Source of the DNA: Janthinobacterium tructae
Lineage (GTDB): Bacteria > Pseudomonadota > Gammaproteobacteria > Burkholderiales > Burkholderiaceae_D
Assembly: GCF_006517255.1 (NCBI RefSeq)
Contig: NZ_CP041185.1
Span: 3,534,001 to 3,598,000, forward strand
Direction of reading: 5' to 3'
DNA length: 64,000 nt
Shown here: positions 6,875 through 14,944 of the stretch, one piece after another
Layout of the letters: the number at the start of each line of letters is the position of its first letter
Numbering within the stretch: position 1 is the stretch's first letter
Translations under genes and position numbers: made by a program
Notes under the pieces: generated by a model
Told to the model about the DNA's origin: nothing
The model's database searches: none
What the model saw: only the letters and a program-made list of their open reading frames with translations

Positions 6875-7711
6875 ATGGCTTACAAATCCATCCTCGTCCA
6901 CGCCGACCTGTCGCGCCATGCGCCGCAGCGCATCGCCATCGCGGCGCGGCTGGCGCACGCGCACCAGGCGCACCTGATCGGCGCGGCGATGACGGGCCTG
7001 TCGCGCTTTACCCTGGAAAACAACCGCGGCATGCGCGGCGGCGCCGTCGCGGCGCAGATCAACGCCCTGCACGGGCAGGCGGAACAGGCGCTCGACCAGT
7101 TCGAAACGCTGGCGCGCCAGGCCGGCGCCGTCTCGCTCGAACGGCGCCTGATCGAAGACGATGAAGATGGCGGCATGGCCATCAGCGCCCGCTACAGCGA
7201 CTTGACGGTGCTCAGCCAGCACGACGCCAGCGAAGCGCTGCCCGGCGCCATGAGCGACCTGGTGCCGTACGTGATGCTGAACGCGGCCCGCCCCGTGCTG
7301 ATCGTGCCGCGCGGCGGCCAGTTTGCGGAAGTCAACAACACCGTGGTGGTGGCCTGGGATGGCAGCATGGAAGCGACGCGCGCCATCGGCCACGCCCTGC
7401 CGCTCTTGCGCGCGGCGCGCCTGGTGGTGCTGGCCCTGCTGCACCCGCCGGCCGGCCATGCGCAGCCGGCCCGCCATCCGGGCGCCGACATCGCCGCCTA
7501 CCTGAGCCGCCATGGCGTGCCCGTGGAAGTGCGTCCCGCCATCGCCACGGGCGACATCGGCGCGGCGCTGCTGGCCATGGCCGCCGAAGTGCGTGCAAAC
7601 CTGCTGGTAATGGGCGGCTACGGCCACGCCCGCTTCCGCGAAATCCTGCTGGGCGGCGTCACGGAAACCGTGCTGCGCCAGATGACCTTACCGGTGCTGA
7701 TGGCGCACTGA
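6875..7711 (+). CDS. Universal stress protein, tandem UspA domains
   Basis: A 278-residue cytoplasmic protein made of two UspA domains. The first (about 1-147) starts MAYKSILVHADLS and has diverged from the ATP loop. The second (about 155-278) starts NNTVVVAWDGSMEA and keeps the ATP-binding pattern GGYGHARFREILLGGVTET. Such tandem proteins help survival under starvation, oxidative or respiratory stress. The gene is monocistronic, ending in a hairpin shared with the convergent maeB gene. Confidence 0.92.
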   Translation: MAYKSILVHADLSRHAPQRIAIAARLAHAHQAHLIGAAMTGLSRFTLENNRGMRGGAVAAQINALHGQAEQALDQFETLARQAGAVSLERRLIEDDEDGGMAISARYSDLTVLSQHDASEALPGAMSDLVPYVMLNAARPVLIVPRGGQFAEVNNTVVVAWDGSMEATRAIGHALPLLRAARLVVLALLHPPAGHAQPARHPGADIAAYLSRHGVPVEVRPAIATGDIGAALLAMAAEVRANLLVMGGYGHARFREILLGGVTETVLRQMTLPVLMAH

Positions 7712-7716
7712 CGTAA

Positions 7717-7752
7717 AAAAGCCGCGCCACCCTGGCGGATGGCGCGGCTTTT
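7717..7752. terminator. Bidirectional terminator between usp and maeB
   Basis: AAAAGCCGCGCC (7717-7728) pairs with GGCGCGGCTTTT (7741-7752) around a 12-base loop. A-runs on the left and T-runs on the right serve both strands. Confidence 0.88.
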
Positions 7753-7771
7753 ACCGAAGAACAGCTAGCGC

Positions 7772-10090
7772 TTAGACTTTACGCTGCGCCACCGCGTCTA
7801 CCACGCACAAGGCCGTCATGTTGACGATGCGGCGCACGGTGGCCGATGGCGTCAGGATGTGCACGGGCTTGGCGCAGCCGAGCAGGATCGGGCCCACGGC
7901 GATGCCGTTGCCGGCGGCCGTTTTCACCAGGTTGTAGGCGATGTTGGCCGATTCGATATTCGGCATGACCAGCAGGTTGGCATCGTGCTTCAGAGCCGAG
8001 TTTGGCATGATTTTTTGACGCAGCTTGCTGTCGAGGGCCGTATCGCCGTGCATTTCGCCGTCGATTTCCAGGTCCGGCGCGCGTTCCTTGATGATGGCCA
8101 GCGCGGCGCGCATCTTTTGCGCCGAGGCGCTGTCGCTGGAACCGAAGTTCGAATGCGACAGCAGGGCCGCGCGCGGCGACAGGCCGAAGCGGGTCATCTC
8201 TTCGGCGGCCATGATGGTGATCTCGGCCAACTGCCCGGCATCCGGGTTTTCGTTGACGTGCGTGTCGACCATCACCAGTTGGCGCTCCGGCATGATCAAG
8301 ACGTTCATGGCCGCGTAGACATTGCTGCCGGCGCGCTTGCCCAGCACCTGGTCGATGTATTTCAGGTGCAGCTGGGTGGTGCCGAAGGTACCGCAGATCA
8401 TGCCGTCGGCGTCGCCCTTGTGGATCATCATCGAACCGATCAGGGTATGGCGGCGGCGCATTTCCAGCTTCGCGTATTCCTCGGTGACGCCCTTGCGGCT
8501 GGTCATCGCGTAATACGTGTTCCAGTAATCGCGATAGCGCTCGTCGAAGTCCGGGTTGATGACGTCGAAATCGACGCCTTGCTTGAGACGCAGGCCAAAC
8601 TTCTGGATGCGCGCTTCGAGCACGGGTGGACGGCCCACCAGGATAGGACGCGCCAGTTTTTCATCGACGACCACTTGCACGGCACGCAGCACGCGCTCTT
8701 CTTCGCCTTCGGCGTAGACGATGCGTTTAAGTTCGACCGGCGTGGATTTGGCCATCAGGAACAGCGGCTTCATGAAAGTGCCGCTGCGGTAGACGAATTG
8801 CTGCAGACTGTCCGCGTACGCTTGCAAGTCCTTGATCGGACGCGTGGCGACGCCCGATTCCTCGGCCGCCTTGGCGACGGCCGGGGCGATCTTGATCAGG
8901 AGGCGCGGGTCGAACGGCATCGGGATCAGGTATTCAGGACCGAACGACAGGTTGCTGATGCCGTAGGTGGTGGCGACGATGTCCGACTGCTCGGCATGCG
9001 CCAGGTCGGCGATCGCGTGCACCACGGCGATCTCCATTTCGCGCGTGATCGTCGTCGCGCCGCAATCGAGGGCGCCACGGAAGATGTACGGAAAGCACAG
9101 CACGTTGTTGACCTGGTTCGGATAGTCCGAACGGCCCGTGGCGATGATGGCGTCGCTGCGCACGGCCTTGACTTCTTCCGGCAGGATTTCCGGATTCGGA
9201 TTGGCCAGCGCCAGGATCAGCGGGTTCGGCGCCATCTTGCGCACCATGTCCTGTTTCAGCACGCCGCCGGCGGACACGCCAAGGAAAATGTCGGCATCGG
9301 GGATGACTTCGCCCAGGGTGCGCAGCGGCGTGTCTTGCGCGAAGCGTTCCTTGTCCGGGTCCATCAGTTCCGTGCGGCCCTTGTAGACGACGCCGGCCAG
9401 GTCGGTGACGTAGATGTTTTTCAGCGGGAAGCCCAGGTCGACGATCAGGTCCAGGCAGGCCAGCGCTGCGGCGCCCGCACCCGACACGACCAGCTTGCAG
9501 TCCTCGATTTTCTTGCCGACGGCTTTCAGGCCGTTCAGGATAGCCGCGCCGACGATGATGGCGGTGCCATGCTGGTCGTCATGGAAGACGGGAATCTTCA
9601 TGCGGTCGCGCAGCTGGCGCTCGATGTAAAAGCACTCGGGCGCCTTGATGTCTTCCAGGTTCACGCCGCCGAAGGTCGGTTCCAGCGAGGCGATGATGTC
9701 GACCAGCTTGTCCGGGTCCATCTCGTTGATTTCGATGTCGAAGACGTCGATGCCGGCGAATTTCTTGAACAGCACGCCCTTGCCTTCCATCACCGGCTTG
9801 GCGGCCAGCGGGCCGATATTGCCCAGTCCCAGCACGGCCGTGCCGTTGGTGATGACGGCCACCAGATTGCCGCGCGCCGTATATTTATAGGCATTCGCCG
9901 GATCGATGACGATTTCTTCGCACGGTGCCGCCACGCCTGGCGAGTAGGCCAGCGCCAGGTCGCGCTGGTTGGTCAGTTGTTTGGTGGGCGTCACGCTGAT
10001 TTTGCCGGGGCGCGGGCACTCGTGATATTCGAGTGCGGCCAAGCGCAATTGTTGACGCAATTCTTCTTTTTTATCAGATGACGAATCCAT
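7772..10090 (-). CDS. maeB: NADP-dependent malic enzyme (MaeB type)
   Basis: A 772-residue cytoplasmic enzyme that decarboxylates malate to pyruvate with reduction of NADP. The N-terminal malic-enzyme half (about 1-430) shows [20 protein letters not shown], the metal site FHDDQHGTA and the dinucleotide fold [15 protein letters not shown]. The C-terminal half (about 435-772) is a phosphotransacetylase-like domain, with [18 protein letters not shown] and [14 protein letters not shown], known to regulate hybrid malic enzymes through acetyl-CoA. Full length for the family. AGGAAGG precedes the ATG at 10090. A bidirectional terminator lies beyond the stop. It feeds pyruvate and NADPH from the TCA cycle. 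Confidence 0.95.
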   Translation of the reverse strand: MDSSSDKKEELRQQLRLAALEYHECPRPGKISVTPTKQLTNQRDLALAYSPGVAAPCEEIVIDPANAYKYTARGNLVAVITNGTAVLGLGNIGPLAAKPVMEGKGVLFKKFAGIDVFDIEINEMDPDKLVDIIASLEPTFGGVNLEDIKAPECFYIERQLRDRMKIPVFHDDQHGTAIIVGAAILNGLKAVGKKIEDCKLVVSGAGAAALACLDLIVDLGFPLKNIYVTDLAGVVYKGRTELMDPDKERFAQDTPLRTLGEVIPDADIFLGVSAGGVLKQDMVRKMAPNPLILALANPNPEILPEEVKAVRSDAIIATGRSDYPNQVNNVLCFPYIFRGALDCGATTITREMEIAVVHAIADLAHAEQSDIVATTYGISNLSFGPEYLIPMPFDPRLLIKIAPAVAKAAEESGVATRPIKDLQAYADSLQQFVYRSGTFMKPLFLMAKSTPVELKRIVYAEGEEERVLRAVQVVVDEKLARPILVGRPPVLEARIQKFGLRLKQGVDFDVINPDFDERYRDYWNTYYAMTSRKGVTEEYAKLEMRRRHTLIGSMMIHKGDADGMICGTFGTTQLHLKYIDQVLGKRAGSNVYAAMNVLIMPERQLVMVDTHVNENPDAGQLAEITIMAAEEMTRFGLSPRAALLSHSNFGSSDSASAQKMRAALAIIKERAPDLEIDGEMHGDTALDSKLRQKIMPNSALKHDANLLVMPNIESANIAYNLVKTAAGNGIAVGPILLGCAKPVHILTPSATVRRIVNMTALCVVDAVAQRKV

Positions 10091-10282
10091 GCTGTGCAGC
10101 CTTCCTGTTTGGTCGATCGGGTGTTCCGGATTTTATCAGACCGATTCTTTCAATTAGCTAGGTATTTTCCGCTAGCCACAGTCTGATATCACGAAAACGC
10201 ATAACCTAGCATTGTAAGGCCGTGCGGCGGCACAAACGTGCTGAGCAGGAAAAACTATCGAATTTTAGATTTCAATTAGTTT

Positions 10283-10651
10283 TCATGATAGACCGCCGGG
10301 GGCGCGCCACAGCGGCAAGGCCTCGACGGCGCGCTCGAGATCGTCCATCTCATCCGCGCCCAAGGTGGTGTCGAACGGTGCGGACAGGATGCTGCGCATC
10401 AGCGCCAGGCGCGTCGTGGCTTGCTCCTCGTCGATGAAGCGCGTGGTCTCCGCGCAATACTGCGCGCGGCGCAAGGCGTCGGCGCCGTCATCGTCGCCGT
10501 CGGGATAATAATGGCGGCCGATGTGATGCAGCGACTGCAGCAGGAATTCGATCTCGCGCAGGATGCGCAGCGCATCCTCGCCGGACAGCACGATGCGGCG
10601 GTTGGCGGGCAACAGGGACGACGGCATGGCCCGCTTATTCGAAATTGTCAT
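10283..10651 (-). CDS. Hypothetical acidic protein translationally coupled to a SUKH gene
   Basis: A 122-residue soluble protein if started at the ATG at 10651 (MTISNKRAMPSSLL), which overlaps the end of the upstream SUKH gene by 17 bases; an ATG at 10627 is an alternative. It contains a helical stretch EDALRILREIEFLLQSLHHIGR and an acidic DGDDDGADALRRAQYC. I recognise no family. The overlap indicates one transcript and coupled translation with the SUKH protein, so the two may act together. Confidence 0.6.
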   Translation of the reverse strand: MTISNKRAMPSSLLPANRRIVLSGEDALRILREIEFLLQSLHHIGRHYYPDGDDDGADALRRAQYCAETTRFIDEEQATTRLALMRSILSAPFDTTLGADEMDDLERAVEALPLWRAPGGLS

Positions 10652-11228
10652 CGCTGAGGAATGCATAGCCGTCATCGATCAGCATGTGCAGATAGGCGTC
10701 GAAGCTGTCGGCAATGACCTGGTAGTTGTCGGGATCGTGCAGGAAGCGCACCACCTGCCCGACCGTGCCCGACGCCGCGGGCGTGAAATCGACATACAGC
10801 CGCGAGGAGCCGCCATTGTTCATGCAATGCGAAAAACACAGGCGCTGGCCCTGCTTGATACCCGCGTCGATGCGGGCGTCGACGATGCCGGGATCTTCTT
10901 CCAGGTAATGACCATAGATCTCGGCGATGCTGCGCTGGTTCGCCTGTCCATCCTTGAGGATGCGTTCGACCGAACTCAGGTAATACGGATATTCGAACAC
11001 GTCCGAACCCAGCATGTACACCAGCACCCTGCCGCCCGCATAGTCCTGATAATAGGTGCCGTTATACTGGCCCAGCAGGCGCAGCAGGCTGTCCGGGCAC
11101 AGCGGATAAGCCTGGCGCAAGCTGTCCAGTTGCGCCGCGCTGGCGCCGCTGGCCAGCGCCAGCTCCGCCAGCGGCTCCGGCGGCATTGCCTGGCGCAATC
11201 CTTCTAAATAGTGGTCGACGAGGTTCAT
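10635..11228 (-). CDS. SMI1/KNR4 (SUKH) family protein
   Basis: A 197-residue soluble acidic protein of the SMI1/KNR4 superfamily. The region SLRQAYPLCPDSLLRLLGQYNGT is the hallmark helix-turn of SUKH proteins (YxxxxPxxLxxLLxxxNG), followed by beta strands (VLVYMLGS) and the C-terminal LYVDFTPAASGTVGQVVRF. Many bacterial SUKH proteins neutralise polymorphic toxins; others have unknown roles. No toxin gene flanks it, so it may be an orphan immunity protein. It overlaps the next gene on the same strand. Confidence 0.75.
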   Translation of the reverse strand: MNLVDHYLEGLRQAMPPEPLAELALASGASAAQLDSLRQAYPLCPDSLLRLLGQYNGTYYQDYAGGRVLVYMLGSDVFEYPYYLSSVERILKDGQANQRSIAEIYGHYLEEDPGIVDARIDAGIKQGQRLCFSHCMNNGGSSRLYVDFTPAASGTVGQVVRFLHDPDNYQVIADSFDAYLHMLIDDGYAFLSDDNFE

Positions 11229-11268
11229 CGCCGAAATATATCAGCTGGCCGGATACGCCATGCGCACG

Positions 11269-12462
11269 CTAGCGCGACTGGGCCAGCCGCGCCCCCGGCG
11301 CGAAGCGCACGGCGATCAGCAACAGCAGCACCACGCCGCCCGCCATCACCATCCATGCCTGGGCCAGGCTGGACGAGTGCTGGCGGATCAGGCCGGCAAT
11401 GAAGGGCATGCTGCTGGCGATGATGTAGCCGCCGCCCTGCACAAAGCCCAGCAGGGCGCCGGCGCCGGCCGGGTCCGCCACATGGTCCATGCTGACGATC
11501 AGCGACAACGGGAAAAGGGAACCGATGCCGCAGCCCAGCAGGATCACGGCGGGCAGCGCCAGGTGCGCCGGCGCCACGATCAGGCAGGCCAGGCCACCCA
11601 GCACGGACAACAAAACGGCCAGCAGCAGGATGCGGCGGTCGGGGAAGCGGTGGATGATGCTGGAAATCAGCAGTCCCGCCAGCACTTCCACCAGAGTCAG
11701 GGCACCGAGCAGCAAGCCGCTGTCGGCCGCGCTCCAGCCCAGTTCCGTGTAAAACGGCGGCAGCCAGGCCAGCACCAGCGTGTAGGCGCCCGTGCCGATA
11801 CCGAAAAACACCATCAGCAGCCAGGCACGGCCACTGCCCACGGGCAGACTGGCGCCCGCCCCGCTGGCCATGTCCACGCGCGTAGCGGCAGCGCGGCGCC
11901 ACAGCAGGGCGGCGGCCACGGCAGGCAGCGCCCACAAGGCCAGCAGCGCGTTCCAGCCCCAGCTTTGCGCCAGCGGCGAAGCGGACGCGGCGGCAATGGC
12001 CGCGCCGCCCATGATGCCGGTCGTATAAAACCCCATCAACTGGCCCGCCCGCGCGGGGAAATGGCGCTTGATGAAGGCTGGCAGCAAGGCTTGCACCAGT
12101 GCGATGCCCAGGCCGCCCAGGGCTGCCGTGGCGATCAGGCCGCCGCTGCCATGCAAGGGCCAGCGCAGCGCGCAGGCGGCAGCGATGATGGCGATGCCCA
12201 GCGAGATGCCACGCGCCACGCCCAGGCGGCGCTGCAGCTGCGCGCCCGCCAGCGCGCACACGCCCATGGCGAACACGGGCACGGTGGTCAGCAAGCCCGC
12301 GTCGGCATTGCTGATGCCCGTGCTGGCCTGGATGCTGTCGAGCAAGGGGCCGATGGCGGCCAGGATGGGCCGCAAGTTCAAGCCCAGCAGGATGATGGCG
12401 GCCACCAGCAGGGCCGAGGAAGCGGAAGAAGAAGGGGAAGCGGCAGGTCGTGCGGAAGGCAT
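11269..12462 (-). CDS. MFS transporter, CynX/NimT-like
   Basis: A 397-residue major facilitator protein with about twelve hydrophobic segments. The family start LLGLNLRPILAAIGPLLDSI and later GFYTTGIMGGAAIAAASASP match the CynX/NimT group of cyanate, nitroimidazole or drug transporters. AAGGA precedes the ATG at 12462. It is transcribed divergently from a MarR regulator, and palindromic sites lie between them, so expression is probably induced when a ligand releases the regulator. An efflux or uptake role for a small aromatic or organic acid is likely; the substrate cannot be read. Confidence 0.88.
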   Translation of the reverse strand: MPSARPAASPSSSASSALLVAAIILLGLNLRPILAAIGPLLDSIQASTGISNADAGLLTTVPVFAMGVCALAGAQLQRRLGVARGISLGIAIIAAACALRWPLHGSGGLIATAALGGLGIALVQALLPAFIKRHFPARAGQLMGFYTTGIMGGAAIAAASASPLAQSWGWNALLALWALPAVAAALLWRRAAATRVDMASGAGASLPVGSGRAWLLMVFFGIGTGAYTLVLAWLPPFYTELGWSAADSGLLLGALTLVEVLAGLLISSIIHRFPDRRILLLAVLLSVLGGLACLIVAPAHLALPAVILLGCGIGSLFPLSLIVSMDHVADPAGAGALLGFVQGGGYIIASSMPFIAGLIRQHSSSLAQAWMVMAGGVVLLLLIAVRFAPGARLAQSR

Positions 12463-12529
12463 GGGATAGTCCTTGCCTCGCTGGGAGGCACATGGTTTAA
12501 TGCGTCATCAACTATGACTCGATGAAAAG

Positions 12530-12559
12530 TATCTTAACATAAAGATAGAAATCTATCTT
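12530..12559. promoter_or_regulatory. Overlapping palindromic operators between MFS and MarR genes
   Basis: AAGATAGA-AA-TCTATCTT (12542-12559) is a perfect 8-bp inverted repeat. TATCTT-AACATA-AAGATA (12530-12547) overlaps it and is also perfect. Both lie in an AT-rich 120-base divergent intergenic region, 25 bases before the MarR ATG. This is the expected layout for a MarR repressor controlling both genes. Confidence 0.65.
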
Positions 12560-12583
12560 GAGGTCGAGATAAATGCATACCCC

Positions 12584-13105
12584 ATGACAACTACCCCGCA
12601 AGAACACACGCGCGCGCAATTTGCCGCAGCACAATGGCAGCGCGAATTGCCGCAGATGGATACGCATGCCATGCAACTGGTGGGCCAGCTGGGCACGGTG
12701 GCGCAGCTGATGGCGCGCGACTGGCTTAACCCGCTGTTTGCCGAACATGGCTTGCAACCGGGCGAATTCGACGTGCTGGCGACCTTGCGCCGCTCGGGCG
12801 CGCCCTATGCGCTGACGCCGACGGCCTTGTACGAGGCGGCCATGCTGTCCTCGGGCGGCATGACCAACCGCATCGACCGGCTGGAAGCGGCAGGCCTGAT
12901 CGAACGCCAGAAGCACCCGACAGACCGGCGCGGCGTGCTGGTGGCCCTGACGCCGAAGGGATTGGCACTGATTGACAAGCTGGTGCTGCTGCACGTGGAG
13001 AACGAACGCGCCATGCTGTCGGCGCTGAGCGCGGACGAGCAGCGCCAGCTCGACGAATTGCTGGCCAAGCTGCTGCAGGGCATGGCGCAGGCGAAGAAGG
13101 GCTAA
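12584..13105 (+). CDS. MarR family transcriptional regulator
   Basis: A 173-residue winged-helix regulator. After an N-terminal dimer helix, the core shows LQPGEFDVLATLRRSGAPYA, then LTPTALYEAAMLSSGGMTNR as helix-turn-helix, RIDRLEAAGLIERQKHPTDR as recognition helix and wing with the DxR motif, and a C-terminal dimer helix. It matches the subgroup of MarR proteins found beside efflux pumps, here the divergent MFS gene. The TAA stop at 13103-13105 lies inside the terminal CTAAGTAA of the repeat at 13102-13265. Confidence 0.9.
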   Translation: MTTTPQEHTRAQFAAAQWQRELPQMDTHAMQLVGQLGTVAQLMARDWLNPLFAEHGLQPGEFDVLATLRRSGAPYALTPTALYEAAMLSSGGMTNRIDRLEAAGLIERQKHPTDRRGVLVALTPKGLALIDKLVLLHVENERAMLSALSADEQRQLDELLAKLLQGMAQAKKG

Positions 13106-13265
13106 GTAACCCCCAATAAATTATTGTGATTTCTGACTTCCATAACCAGCGCTCTGCGGCGTTGCCCGCTGCTAGCAGTGCTCGCACTGCGTCGCAGTGG
13201 GCGCCTTGCATAGCATCCGGTTCTGTTCGTCATAAATTCACAATAATTTCCTGAGGATTACTTAG
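13102..13265. repeat. Terminal-inverted-repeat element, copy 2 (164 bp)
   Basis: Same element as at 4089-4264: CTAAGTAA at the left end, TTACTTAG at the right end, the same 45-base left arm and a right arm differing by one base. The central hairpin is degraded here (GCACTGCGTCGCAGTGGGC on the right side). It sits exactly between two convergent genes: the TAA of the MarR gene (13103-13105) and the TAA of the minus-strand gene (complement of 13262-13264) are both inside the element's terminal octamers. No target-site duplication is obvious. Confidence 0.85.
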
Positions 13266-13867
13266 GCGAGCAGCTGCGCCAGCTCGCGCAGCGCCGCATT
13301 GCCGCGCCGTGCCAGGCGCTGCAGTTCGGCAGGGTCGCGGCTGTCGTACAGGGCCTGGACATGGCCCACGCTGGCCGCGTGCAAGTCGATATCGCTGTCG
13401 CGGTCCGCCAGCTGGGCGTCGGCCACGTGCCCCTCGACCAGGGTCAGATAGTAATGGCGCGGCTTGCCGCGCAAGTTGGCGGCAAACTGCAGCACCAGGC
13501 CGCTGTCGAACAGCAGGGCGCCGCTGCGTCCTCCCTGTTCCAGCAGCACGCGAAACGCCGGCAAGGGCTGCCGCGCCGCGCGCAGGAAACCGGCAAGGTG
13601 CACCTGATAACCGAGGTCCAGACCATTCGCGCCCAGCTGACCGCGCTGCAGATACGCCTTGAACGACGCCTGCACCTGCCGCTTGCCCCTGCGGAACAGG
13701 CGCTCGTCCTCGTACAGGCACAGCTGGCCGCCGTCGCTGATGGCATCGAAACCCCACGCCACCAGTTCCTGCGCCTCGAAGGAGGCCAGGCCGACGGCTT
13801 GCGGGTCGCGCAGCCAGCCATGGTCGAGCCAGGATTGCAGCAGGTCGTGAATATCGGGAATGGGCAT
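13262..13867 (-). CDS. Hypothetical protein
   Basis: A 201-residue soluble protein starting MPIPDIHDLLQSWLDHGWLR. It has no signal peptide or membrane helix. The middle (YEDERLFRRGKRQVQASFKA) is basic and the last third Ala/Leu-rich. I recognise no domain. The last codon and stop are formed by the repeat element, so the original C-terminus may have been changed when the element arrived. It is divergent from thiL. Confidence 0.65.
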   Translation of the reverse strand: MPIPDIHDLLQSWLDHGWLRDPQAVGLASFEAQELVAWGFDAISDGGQLCLYEDERLFRRGKRQVQASFKAYLQRGQLGANGLDLGYQVHLAGFLRAARQPLPAFRVLLEQGGRSGALLFDSGLVLQFAANLRGKPRHYYLTLVEGHVADAQLADRDSDIDLHAASVGHVQALYDSRDPAELQRLARRGNAALRELAQLLA

Positions 13868-13956
13868 GGCAGATTGCTCGGCAGTGGAAAAGACCCGTAT
13901 TGTAGGCCAGCCTATAATAGCCGGGCCACACCATCACTCAACGCACAGACTACGCC

Positions 13957-14937
13957 ATGGCCCCACACGACGCGCTTTCCGAATTCGACCTGATCAAACA
14001 CTATTTCGTGCGCCAGCGCCCCGGCCGCGCCACCCTGGGCATCGGCGACGATTGCGCGCTGATGACGCCAAGTGCCGGCAAGCAGATCGCCATCTCCTCG
14101 GACATGCTGGTCGAGGACCGGCATTTCTTTGCCGGCGCCGACGCCCGCATGCTCGGTCATAAAAGCCTGGCCGTAAACCTGTCCGACCTGGCCGCCATGG
14201 GCGCGCGCCCCGTGGCATTTACTTTGGCGCTGGCGCTGCCGCAAGCCGAGCGCAGTTGGCTGGCCGGCTTTGCCGAAGGCCTGTTTGCGCTGGCCGACGC
14301 GTTTCATTGCGAACTGATCGGCGGCGACACTACCAAGGGGCCTTTGAATATCTGCATCACCGTATTCGGCGAACTGGCGCCGGGCCAGGCCCTGCGCCGC
14401 AGCGCTGCCGTGGCGGGCGACGATATCTGGGTCAGCGGCACGCTGGGCGACGCGCGCCTGGCGCTGGCCGGCTACCGCGGGGAACAGGAACTGGCGCCAG
14501 CCGAACTGCTGACGGCCGCCGCGCGCATGCACACGCCCACGCCACGCGTGTCGCTCGGTTGCGCCCTGGCCGAGCAAGGCCTGGCGCATGCGGCCATCGA
14601 CATTTCGGATGGCCTGGTGGGAGACCTCGGTCACATCCTGAAAGCGTCGCGAATGGGCGCCACCCTCGACGTCGACGCCCTGCCGGCCGGCCCCGTGCTG
14701 GCGCAGCAGGAAACCAGCCTGCGCCGCCGCTACACGGCCGCCGGCGGCGACGATTATGAGCTGTGCTTCACGGCGCCCACCTCGGCGCGCGAGGCCATCG
14801 CCGCGCTGGCGGCCAGCTGCGGCACACCCGTCACGCGCGTGGGTCGCATCGAGGCCCAATCAGGCTTGCGGCTGGTCGATGCGGCCGGCTTGCCGCTGGA
14901 TCTGGCCTTGAGTTCTTTCGACCACTTCAGCGAATAA
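13957..14937 (+). CDS. thiL: Thiamine-monophosphate kinase
   Basis: A 326-residue cytoplasmic enzyme that phosphorylates thiamine monophosphate to the active diphosphate cofactor. The AIRS-related fold is evident: SEFDLIKHYF at the start, metal/ATP motif GIGDDCAL, substrate loop SSDMLVEDRHF, HKSLAVNLSDLAAMGA, LIGGDTTKG, and the C-terminal DISDGLVGDL and AGGDDYELCF. Length is normal. A TATAAT box lies at 13913-13918 with no good -35. In many proteobacteria thiL is followed by pgpA; here the next gene is on the other strand. Confidence 0.95.
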   Translation: MAPHDALSEFDLIKHYFVRQRPGRATLGIGDDCALMTPSAGKQIAISSDMLVEDRHFFAGADARMLGHKSLAVNLSDLAAMGARPVAFTLALALPQAERSWLAGFAEGLFALADAFHCELIGGDTTKGPLNICITVFGELAPGQALRRSAAVAGDDIWVSGTLGDARLALAGYRGEQELAPAELLTAAARMHTPTPRVSLGCALAEQGLAHAAIDISDGLVGDLGHILKASRMGATLDVDALPAGPVLAQQETSLRRRYTAAGGDDYELCFTAPTSAREAIAALAASCGTPVTRVGRIEAQSGLRLVDAAGLPLDLALSSFDHFSE

Positions 14938-14944
14938 ACAAGCG

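Noticed and set aside
7859..10081. Open frame of 740 residues on the plus strand
   Set aside because: It is antisense to maeB, is rich in His/Gln/Arg/Val as expected from a mirrored GC-rich gene, and shows no domain.
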